A DNA stretch of 5,331 nt from assembly GCA_013336035.1 (NCBI GenBank), contig JAAXUL010000607.1, positions 1 to 5,331 on the forward strand. The letters run 5' to 3'. The DNA comes from Chloroflexales bacterium (GTDB lineage: Bacteria > Chloroflexota > Chloroflexia > Chloroflexales > Chloroflexaceae). Shown one piece after another: positions 1-5,331 of the stretch; position 1 is the first letter of the stretch; each line of letters opens with the position of its first letter. Position numbers and translations under genes: made by a program. Under the pieces are notes generated by a model. It ran no database searches. It saw nothing but the letters and a program-made list of their open reading frames with translations, and had not been told where the DNA came from.

Positions 1-3000
1 CGCTGATCGTCGCGCCCGTCGGCAGGCTGAAGCCGTAGTTGTAGTAGCTGTGCTTGTCCTTGCCGGTGTTGGTGCAGCTGGTGCTGGTGCCGGTGCCGCT
101 GTTGGTGTCGACCGCGTAGAGACTGTCGTCGGCGTAGGCGTTGGTCGGGCTGGTCTGGAAGCCGTTGTTGTCGCCCGCGCTGCTGGTTACGGCCGCGTTG
201 GCCGCCGGGCTGCGGTAGCCCGTGGCAATCGGGCCGGTGCCGCTGGTCGGCGTGCTGGTCGGCGTGCTGGTCGGCGTGCTCGTCGCTCCACCCGCCGGCG
301 TATTCGTCGGCGTGCTGGTCGGCGTGCTCGTCGCTCCAATCGTCGGCGTATTGGTCGGGGTGGGAGTAGTCCCCGTTCCGCCCAGGTTGCCGCCACCGAA
401 GTCGTCGAGGAAGGCCGCGCTGGCGCCAATATTCCAGAGGCCGATGTAGCCGGTGGAGGTCGCGTAGGTCCAGGCGCTGGCGTCGCGCGTGGCCAGCAGG
501 GTGCCATTGCGGTAGACCTGCACCTGGCCGGTCGCGCTCACGCTGGCCCCAAAGCGGTCGCCCGCCGCGAAGGTCACCGGGATGGCCGCGCCGCGCAGCA
601 CCCAGCCCTGGGTCGAGCTATAGGTCTCCACCGTCACCTGGCCGCTGCCCGGGCTGTAAATGACCTCGAGGAGGCCGTTCGACCAGCTGGTGTTGCTCTG
701 CGACTTGAGGACCAGGTCAATCTCTGTCGCCGCCGGAGCGAGCGTGCTGAGGGTGACGTAGGCCTCCTGGCTGGCCCCGAAGCGGGTGCCGCTCCAGAAG
801 ATCGCGCCGCCATTGTTCACGTCAAGCTGGTTGCTGGCGATCTGGTAGCCGCTCGTGGAGCTGCCGCCCCAGCTCGTGCCGATCGCCCCGTTGGCCCGGG
901 TGAAGCTGTCCAACACCCCCGTCGAGGGGAAGCCCCCCGTCGGCGTGTTGGTCGGCGTGCTGGTCGCCGTCCTGGTTGCTGTGCTGGTCGCGGTCCCGGT
1001 CGCCGTGCTGGTCGCGGTCTCGGTCGCCGTGCTGGTCGCCGTCCCGGTCGGCGTGTTCGTCGCGATCCCGGTCGCCGTCGCCGTGCTGGTCGGCGTGTTG
1101 GTCGCCGTGCTGGTCGCCGTCCCGGTCGGCGTGTTCGTCGCGATCCCGGTCGCCGTCGCCGTGCTGGTCGGCGTGCTGGTCGCCACCCCGGTCGGCGTGT
1201 TGGTTGGCGTGCTGGTCGGCGTGTTGGTCGGCGTCGTCCCACCGCTGGTGTCGAAGACGACGTCAACCCAGTAGTTCGAGGAGCGGTACGATCCGGTGGG
1301 GAAGGCGCTGGCCGCGCTGTAGGTGTAGACGCCGTTCGAGCCATCGACACCCTCGGCCAGGGCGGTCAGCGGAGCATTGCTGACGCCACTGCTCGCGAAG
1401 GCGTCGAAGGTGACGGCATAGCCCAGGGCGCTGGTGTAATACGAGGCGACGTAAGTGGTGTTGGCCTCAATCGCCACCGGCGGGCTGAAGCTCACCTGCT
1501 GCCAGCCGCTGGCGCTCTCGTTCGTGAAGGTCGCCTGGGCCAGCAGCGCGCCACTGCTCGACCAGAGGCTGCCGATGTGCGTGCCAGTGTTCTGGGCGTC
1601 CTTGTAGAAGCGCACCCCGGTGATATAGCCCGACGACGCCGAGCGGAACTTCACCCCAAGCTCAATCGGGCCGGTGGTGTCTGAGGCGAAGGGGATCGCC
1701 GGCACCGCGCTAGCGCCCCAGATCGAGCAGGGGCACAAAGCTGTTGGCGTGGTGGTCGGCGTGTTCGTCGGCGTGCTCGTCGATGCCCCGATGGGCGTGT
1801 TCGTCGGCGTGCTCGTCGGCGTGCTCGTCGATGCCCCAATGGGCGTGTTCGTCGGCGTGTTCGTCGGCGTGCTCGTCGGCGTGCTCGTCGGCGTGTTCGT
1901 CGGCGTTGTCCCGCCGCTGGTGTTGAAGACGACGTCAACCCAGTAGTTCGAGTCGCTGTACGATTCGTTAGGGAAGGTGCTAGCCGCGCTGTAGATGTAG
2001 ACGCCGTTCTGGCCATCGACGCCCGAGGCCAGGGCGGTCAGCGGAGCGTTGGTGACGCCGCCGCTCGTGAAAACACCAGAGTCGACGGCATAATAGCCAG
2101 CGGTGTGATACGACGCAACGTAGGTGGTGTCGGCCGTGATCGCCACGGGTGTGCTGAAGCTCACCTGCTGCCAGCCGCTGGCGCTCTCGTTCGTGAAGGT
2201 TGCCCGGGCGAGCATAGTGCCATTGCTGGACCAGAGGGTGCCGACGTGGGTGCCAGTGTTCTGGGCGCCCTTGTAGAAGCGCACCCCGGTGATATAGCCG
2301 GGCGCCGCCGAGCGGAACTTCACCCCAACCTCAACCGAGTTGGGATCCGGTGCGGAGGGCGTCCCCGGCACCGTGCTAGCGCCCCAGATCGAACAGGGAC
2401 ACGCGGGCGCGGCCGTCGTGGTGAAGGACCAGGTGAAATCAGTAGCCAGGCTGTTGTTGGATGTGTCCTTGATGCTCGGGCCCGAGCTGCCGCCGCGGAG
2501 GCGCGCGGTGTAGGCTGTGCTGTAAGCGAGCGGGCTGCTGGGCGTGAGCGTAGCCGCCTGGATAGCGGCGTTGAAGGTCACCGTCGCGGGCACCACAACA
2601 CTGCCCGGCCCGACCAGCTCGAAGGTTGATGCGCTGACGGTTGCCGGGTCGACAGGCTCGTTGAAGGTCGCGACGACCGAGGTGTTCAGTGCGACCGAGG
2701 TTGCCCCATTAGTGGGGGTGGTCTGGATGACGGTGGGCGCGGCGGTATCGGCCTGGTAGCTGGCCGTGTACGAGCCGCTTGTAGCGTCGAAGAAGGCGTA
2801 GCTCTCGCCTTTGATTGTCTGGGTGGTGTAGGCGACAGAGGACCCGCCACGGGTGATGCCAGTCAGCTTGCCGCTCGGCGAGTTGGCCGGCACCATGGCC
2901 TGGAGGCCCATCGCGCCGCTAGCGGCGGCGATGGTGAAGCTCAGGTTGCTGCCGTTCCAGGCGAGCGATCCGAACGACGAGCCGTTGCGCGCATCAAGCC

Positions 3001-5331
3001 AGGTAAGGACCTGCCGGGCGGTGACGACCGGCACGCCCCGCGACTGCGCCGAGTTAACGACCGCATTAGCCGCGTTCGAATCCCGTATATCGGTGTGAGC
3101 ATTGACGTCGAAGATCCCGTAGTACCCCTCAGAGCCAAGGGCCTTATCGAGCAACGTGTTAATGGTATAAGGGTACGACTGGGCCGACTCGTCGGTCATC
3201 TGCGTGGCCGACTGATAGACGTCGAGCAGCGTTCCATCGGTGTCGGCGAAACGCATCACCATACCGCTGCCGGTGAAGAATCCCGGCCGATCAAGCACCC
3301 AGACCGGCGGCCAGTAGTAGTAGTTGGTGTCGAGTCGTATCCCATTGGCGAGCGAGGTCTTGACCTGGCTTGACCAGTCGCTCCAGGCGATACAGTGCGT
3401 GCGGTTAGTAACCGGGGCAGGGACGCCCGTGTACTTCGCCGCAAAATCGTCGAGCTGCGAGGCATAGTTCTCGCTGATCGAGGCTGCCGTATAGTTGTCG
3501 CAGTTGGTGTTGACATGCAGCGCAACCTCGAAGCCCTGGCTGTTATAGCTCGAGGCCTGCGCATTGGTGAGCGGCGTGTTCGGATAGATGTACGAGGTCC
3601 CTCGGATACACTCCCAGCGGTCGACGTTACATCCCGACGGGCTCGCCTGGATGAACTGATCAAAGCGCCCGGCGGTGCCGCCCCCAGCGTGGTCATCGCC
3701 GGTCATCAGCACCACGGCCTTCTCGCCGAAGGGGAAGTACCAGAAGCGCGGCAGCGGCTTCTTGGTACGGTTGAGATCGATGATCAGGTTGGCGAGCAGG
3801 CGCTGCTGCTCGTCGGCCTGTGGGATCAGCACCTTATTGAGATTGACCCAGTCGGCCTGGGGGTCGTTGAGGGCCGCGCCGTAATAGAGGTCATCGCTGC
3901 GGATCGGCGAGGAGTCGTCGCGCTCCTGGCCGGACCAGAGCGGGTTCCCCTGCCGGGTGTAGACAATAGAGCGGGCCAGGTCGTAGGTGAAGGCCGCCGC
4001 CTGACCCGAGCCGACCGCGCGCCGGCTGACCGCGGGGTTCGACGTCGTGGCCGTGGCGCTCGTGTAGAGGGTGGCGACAGTAGTCGCGCCGTTCGAGTTG
4101 TAACGGTCGGCCCTGCCATGGAACTGGATCGTCTCGCCGACAATGCCGTTCCCCGGGGCCTTAGAGGTGTCCACCTTAAGGTAGCCCTCGGCGAGGGTCA
4201 CCCCCGTATCGGTCAGGCCAAGCAGGCCGGCCAGCTGCTTATCGGGGCGCATCGCGATCAGATTGCCGCCCCCGTTCACCCAGTCGGTCAGCGTCGTCAC
4301 CTGGGCGCTACTGAGGCTCATCTCGCCGAGGATCGCCACGTCATAGGAGGCCAGGGTGCTCGCCGTGACCGACCCGATGTCGGCGACGGCAAAGGCGTTA
4401 AGCCCCTCGGCGCGCAGGATCTCGGCGTAGTACTGGCTAAATTTATTGGAGGTGGTCGTGATCACCAGGATCGGCCCGCCTGGCCCCTGTGTGGGAGACG
4501 TCTGGGCCGCCGAGCTCTGCGCCACACTCAGCGTCTGCGGGGCGGCTTCGGCCACCGTAGCGCCAAAATCGAAGCCGCTCTGCCTGGCCCTACGGGAGGG
4601 CCTCGGCTGCAGGCGGCGGCCGACTCTGATCCGAACCAGCACCTGGCCGGTGGCGGGGTCCCAAATGATAACCTGGCCCGAGCTATCGCTGCTCGCCGCC
4701 CGCCGGCCGTCGCGACTAAACTCCACATCGCGCACGCGTCCGCCGTTGCCGCGGAACTGCCTGCGCTCACGCTTTGTCGCAATGTCGACCAGGCTGACAA
4801 ACTGATCTTTGCTGCCGATCATGAGCAGCGTCCCATCGGGGCTGAACTTGACCGAGGAGGCACCCCTGGTAGGGGTGCTCAGGAGGTCGCGCTGAGTACC
4901 GCTCGCGACGTCCCACAAACGCACCGTATTATCGTCGCTCGCGCTCGCCAGGGTGGCGCCGTTGGGGCTGAAGGCGACGCTCACGACGCCTGCCCCGTGC
5001 CCGCGCAGCACGCTGCGCTGGCTGTCGGTCGCGGTATCCCACAGGATGATCGTGTTGTCCCGGCTCGCGCTGGCAAGGAGGCTACCGTTGGGGCTGTATG
5101 CGACACTCTGCACAAAGTCGCTGTGACCTTCGAGGATGTTCTTGATCCTGCCTGTCGCAAGCTCCCAGAGAAACACCCGGAGATCCTCGCCCGTCGTCGC
5201 GAGGGTGCTGCCGTCAGGGCTGATCGCCATCGAGCGCACGGCGTGCTCGTGGCCGTTCAGCACCAGGCGCTCGGCGCCCGTGGCCACATCCCAGATCCTG
5301 ACTACGCTGTCCTTCCCCGCAGAGGCGAGGG
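1..5331 (-). CDS. Giant multidomain surface/secreted protein, internal fragment (WD40, GATase-like, deacetylase-like, Big_5, 2x DUF4082, LamG-like)
   Basis: One minus-strand frame is open across the full window, with 1776 complete codons from 5329 to 2 and no stop; start and stop both lie outside. Domains in order: WD40 blades (residues 1-228), Arg-rich linker (229-285), Rossmann-like amidotransferase-type fold (286-520), deacetylase-like domain (525-775), beta-rich region (776-860), Big_5 Ig-like (864-972), DUF4082 (977-1136), Thr-Pro linker, DUF4082 (1199-1360), Thr/Pro/Ala linker, LamG-like jelly roll (1472-1647), Thr-Pro linker, and a truncated beta-rich module (1704-1776). No transmembrane stretch is visible. 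There are only nine cysteines, all from residue 567 onward and mostly paired, which fits an extracytoplasmic protein. The likely role is a cell-envelope protein that binds or modifies polysaccharide; this is inferred from module types, as no complete homologue can be named. The upstream part should carry the rest of the propeller and any signal peptide. The domain calls make this frame far more credible than any opposite-strand frame. Confidence 0.95.
2..220 (-). other. C-terminal beta-rich module of unknown function, truncated by window edge
   Basis: Residues 1704-1776 begin a further module (GYRSPAANAAVTSS, GFQTSPTNAYADDSLYAVDT, NSGTGTSTSCTNTGKDKH, YYNYGFSLPTGATI) and run off the left edge of the window. 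The segment with AVDTNSGT, a lone Cys1752, GKDKH and YGFSLPTGATI resembles beta-sandwich modules that I recall as recurrent in large secreted proteins of Chloroflexota and Actinobacteria. I cannot give a family name. More sequence of this gene, with the stop codon, must lie further left. Confidence 0.6.
230..382 (-). repeat. Thr-Pro linker C with 48-bp periodicity
   Basis: Residues 1650-1700 are a Thr-Pro linker (TPTPTNTPT, IGATSTPTSTPTNTP, AGGATSTPTSTPTSTPT). Bases 258-290 and 306-338 are identical over 33 bases with a 48-bp period, the same period as in linker A. The interrupting tetrapeptides (IGAT, AGGAT) sit at equivalent places to IGAS in linker A, so the linkers likely share an ancestral unit. 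It separates the jelly roll from the last module. Confidence 0.88.
389..916 (-). other. LamG/concanavalin-like jelly-roll domain
   Basis: Residues 1472-1647 begin VLDSFTRANGAIGTSWGG, a common opening of concanavalin-like modules in secreted bacterial proteins. It continues with beta strands (YQIASNQLDVN, EAYVTLSTL, EIDLVLKSQS, LLEVIYSPGSGQVTVETYS, RFGASVSATGQVQVYRNGTLLAT) and closes with TGYIGLWNIGASAAFLDDF. The 'G.v.vyrNGtll' strand and the closing 'YIGLW ... DDFGGG' are characteristic. Such domains usually bind sugars or act as adhesion modules. There is no cysteine and no catalytic pair of acidic residues that I can identify, so a binding role is more likely than hydrolysis. The exact Pfam family is uncertain. 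Confidence 0.65.
926..1249 (-). repeat. Thr/Pro/Ala linker B with exact 76-bp tandem repeat
   Basis: Residues 1361-1468 form a linker of about 108 residues. It starts as TPTNTPTSTPT, then changes to Thr-Ala units (STATATGIATNTPTGTAT), and returns to TPTNTPT before the jelly roll. Bases 1022-1097 and 1100-1175 are identical over 76 bases with a 78-bp period (26 residues), so the unit was duplicated in frame. Partial Thr-Ala units continue on the C-terminal side with single changes (E1437, R1453). It separates DUF4082 copy 2 from the LamG-like domain and is the longest of the three linkers. Confidence 0.92.
1250..1735 (-). other. DUF4082 domain, copy 2
   Basis: Residues 1199-1360 form a second complete DUF4082 domain, from CPCSIWGAS through GYITGVRFYKDAQNTGTH, ATFTNESASGWQQVSFS and YVASYYT to NYWVDVVFD. 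Compared with copy 1 it carries two single-residue insertions and substitutions mostly in loops. Long stretches are identical in DNA, for example 48 bases at 1484-1531 matching 2153-2200, which points to fairly recent duplication or gene conversion. The Cys1199/Cys1201 pair is kept. The function is unknown, as for copy 1. Confidence 0.9.
1736..1921 (-). repeat. Thr-Pro linker A with tandem 48-bp repeat
   Basis: Residues 1137-1198 are almost entirely Thr, Pro, Ser and Asn in the pattern TPT(S/N), interrupted twice by TPIGAST. They are built from hexamers encoding Thr-Pro (ACG CCG). Within the linker, bases 1765-1811 and 1813-1859 are tandem copies with one mismatch (period 48 bp, 16 residues). 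Such linkers are stiff, extended and often glycosylated in exported proteins, and here they separate the two DUF4082 copies. The low complexity makes the copy number prone to slippage and to assembly error. Confidence 0.92.
1922..2401 (-). other. DUF4082 domain, copy 1
   Basis: Residues 977-1136 form a complete DUF4082 domain: start CPCSIWGAS, core VKFRSAAPGYITGVRFYKG, then TGTHVGTLWSS, ATFTNESASGWQQVSFS, TTYVASYHT, NGVYIYSA, and the closing NYWVDVVF. DUF4082 is a beta-sandwich module of unknown function found in large secreted proteins, often next to carbohydrate-active domains, and a carbohydrate-binding role is plausible. The Cys977-Pro-Cys979 pair at the N-terminus is typical. About 73% of residues match copy 2 by hand alignment, so the two arose by duplication inside the gene. 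Confidence 0.9.
2414..2740 (-). other. Bacterial Ig-like domain (Big_5/SbsA type)
   Basis: Residues 864-972 match the Big_5 pattern: a start of APTVIQTTPTNGATSV, then TSVVATFNEPVDPATVS, STFELVG, a strand pair, YSTAYTARLRGG, and the closing WSFTTT. The order P-x-NGATSV ... F-x-EPVDPATV ... TWSFTT is the hallmark of these immunoglobulin-like surface domains. They serve as spacers or adhesive modules in secreted and S-layer proteins. It sits between the enzymatic-looking core and the first DUF4082 copy. The length, about 109 residues, is normal. Confidence 0.85.
2750..3004 (-). other. Beta-rich region following the deacetylase-like domain
   Basis: Residues 776-860 alternate short beta-strand-like segments and turns (SLAWNGSNLSFTIAAAS, GLQAMVPA, KLTGITRGGSSVAYTT, ESYAFFDATSGSYTASY). 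This is the pattern of a small beta-sandwich that packs after a catalytic domain in carbohydrate-active proteins. It lacks cysteines and has no motif that lets me name a family. It runs directly into the Ig-like domain with almost no linker. It may be part of the deacetylase-like module rather than an independent domain. Confidence 0.4.
3005..3757 (-). other. Divergent polysaccharide deacetylase-like (NodB-type fold) domain
   Basis: Residues 525-775 look like a metal-dependent carbohydrate deacetylase/glycosidase beta-alpha barrel. A strand leads to MTGDDHAGGG (Asp545, Asp546), the place of the NodB TFDDG motif. GFEVALHVNTNC (His605) fits motif 2, but the second His of HxxxH is Asn609. NRTHCIAWSDW (Arg643, His645) could be motif 3, GIRLDTNYYYWPP (Asp667) motif 4, and VNAHTD (His745) motif 5. 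Many aromatic residues around 670-680 and 'RPGFFTGSG' suggest a sugar-binding cleft. Cys567/Cys574 and Cys610/Cys646 could form disulfides, consistent with export. If active it would remove acetyl groups from a polysaccharide outside the cytoplasm, but the altered metal site makes the reaction uncertain. It could also be a related hydrolase of unknown specificity. Confidence 0.55.
3770..4474 (-). other. Rossmann-like domain resembling class I glutamine amidotransferase/ThuA/DUF4350-type folds
   Basis: Residues 286-520 begin with a strand (PILVITTTS), a helix (QYYAEILRAEGLNAFAV), then YDVAILGEM followed by a helix and WVNGGGNLIAMRPD. This beta-alpha order matches amidotransferase-like folds, in which a strand leads to the nucleophile elbow. 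No cysteine occurs anywhere in this domain, so the classical Cys nucleophile is absent and a binding or structural role is more likely than glutamine hydrolysis. The later part (378-520) contains GSGQAAAFTYDLARSIVYTRQGNP and a helix-rich segment leading directly into the next domain. From memory, domains of this kind precede similar deacetylase-like domains in secreted bacterial proteins. The fold class is a moderate call; the exact family is not established. Confidence 0.5.
4475..4645 (-). other. Linker between WD40 propeller and the enzymatic-looking region
   Basis: Residues 229-285 join the propeller to the next domain in frame. The first part is strongly basic (eight Arg within residues 233-249, including RRLQPRPSRRARQ). 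The second part is Ala/Gln/Ser/Thr-rich (VAEAAPQTLSVAQSSAAQ) and ends in a Pro/Gly stretch just before the first beta strand of the Rossmann-like domain. There is no hydrophobic segment, so both halves of the protein should lie on the same side of the membrane. The second part resembles the residues that usually follow a signal-peptide cleavage site, but no signal peptide and no plausible start with a ribosome binding site is present in any frame here. Confidence 0.7.
4646..5329 (-). other. WD40 repeat propeller, partial (six repeat ends visible)
   Basis: Residues 1-228 hold WD40 repeats with an exact 42-residue period. The terminal Trp-Asp position falls at residues 13, 55, 97, 139, 181 and 223, reading WD, WE, WD, WD, VD, WD. 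The Gly-His position falls at 26, 68, 110, 152 and 194, reading GH, GH, GH, TP, GN. The structural Asp of each blade is at 7, 49, 91, 133 and 175, and is Ser at 217. Typical motifs such as FSPNGATLASAS and NTVRLWD are present. The first repeat is cut by the window edge. WD40 propellers have about seven blades and serve as protein-interaction platforms, so at least one more blade should lie upstream. The last two blades are the most degenerate. The partner is unknown. The fold assignment is very secure. Confidence 0.95.

Noticed and set aside
855..1274. Plus-strand ORF with VAVLVAVLVG repeats resembling a membrane protein (similar ones at 222-449 and 1674-1946)
   Set aside because: The hydrophobic pattern is the shifted-frame antisense reading of the Thr-Pro/Thr-Ala linkers; there are no conserved domains and no ribosome binding site.
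817..1350. Minus-strand ORF in another frame with RRPARRPTRRP repeats (similar ones at 187-507 and 1651-2016)
   Set aside because: A frame-shifted reading of the same repetitive linkers. The correct minus-strand frame runs through without a stop.
50..1684. 544-codon plus-strand ORF rich in Arg, Gly, Ala and Val
   Set aside because: Its codons are exact complements, in phase, of the minus-strand coding triplets. The Thr/Pro-rich DNA cannot easily form stops on the opposite strand. The product is low-complexity without domains, while the minus strand gives DUF4082 and LamG-like modules.
1765..1859. Regular repeats that might suggest a CRISPR array
   Set aside because: The repeats are tandem, without unique spacers, in frame, and encode Thr-Pro linkers.
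4475..4645. Hidden start of a separate secreted protein with its own signal peptide
   Set aside because: No hydrophobic signal-peptide stretch occurs in any minus-strand frame, and the candidate GTG codons (for example residues 230 and 259) have no ribosome binding site before them.
4446..4805. Opposite-strand and off-frame ORFs around the junction (4446-4805 plus, 4528-4800 minus) as a possible small gene
   Set aside because: Both are low-quality translations with no motif. The main frame carries WD40 blades and the Rossmann-like start through this region.

Overview
The whole window is the interior of one very large gene on the minus strand. A single reading frame stays open from base 5329 down to base 2 (1776 codons). 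I translated it line by line and found no stop codon, no convincing start and no frameshift. The gene enters at the right edge, inside a WD40 propeller, and leaves at the left edge, inside a C-terminal module, so both ends lie outside the window. I see no second gene, RNA gene, promoter or terminator. Residue numbers below count from the first complete codon at 5329-5327.

Layout from N- to C-terminus (right to left on the + strand): WD40 propeller blades (4646-5329); an Arg-rich then Ala/Gln/Ser-rich linker (4475-4645); a Rossmann-like domain resembling class I glutamine amidotransferase folds (3770-4474); a domain resembling a divergent polysaccharide deacetylase (3005-3757); a beta-rich region (2750-3004); a Big_5/SbsA-type Ig-like domain (2414-2740); DUF4082 copy 1 (1922-2401); Thr-Pro linker A (1736-1921); DUF4082 copy 2 (1250-1735); Thr/Pro/Ala linker B (926-1249); a LamG/concanavalin-like jelly roll (389-916); Thr-Pro linker C (230-382); and the start of a further beta-rich module cut by the window edge (2-220).

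The DNA is GC-rich. Runs of Thr-Pro-Thr-(Ser/Asn) linkers between beta-sandwich modules, DUF4082 domains and WD40 repeats together are typical of large surface or secreted proteins of Chloroflexota (Chloroflexia-like). Actinobacteria also carry DUF4082 proteins, so the assignment is an inference. From the C-terminal two thirds I infer an exported, probably carbohydrate-directed cell-surface protein, with a possible hydrolase core followed by adhesive or binding modules on stiff Thr-rich spacers.

The most notable points are the WD40 propeller joined in frame to this secreted-type architecture, the altered metal-site motifs of the deacetylase-like core, and recent-looking duplications in DUF4082 and in the linkers. 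Apparent plus-strand ORFs, including one of 544 codons, are complementary shadows of the repetitive Thr/Pro coding sequence.
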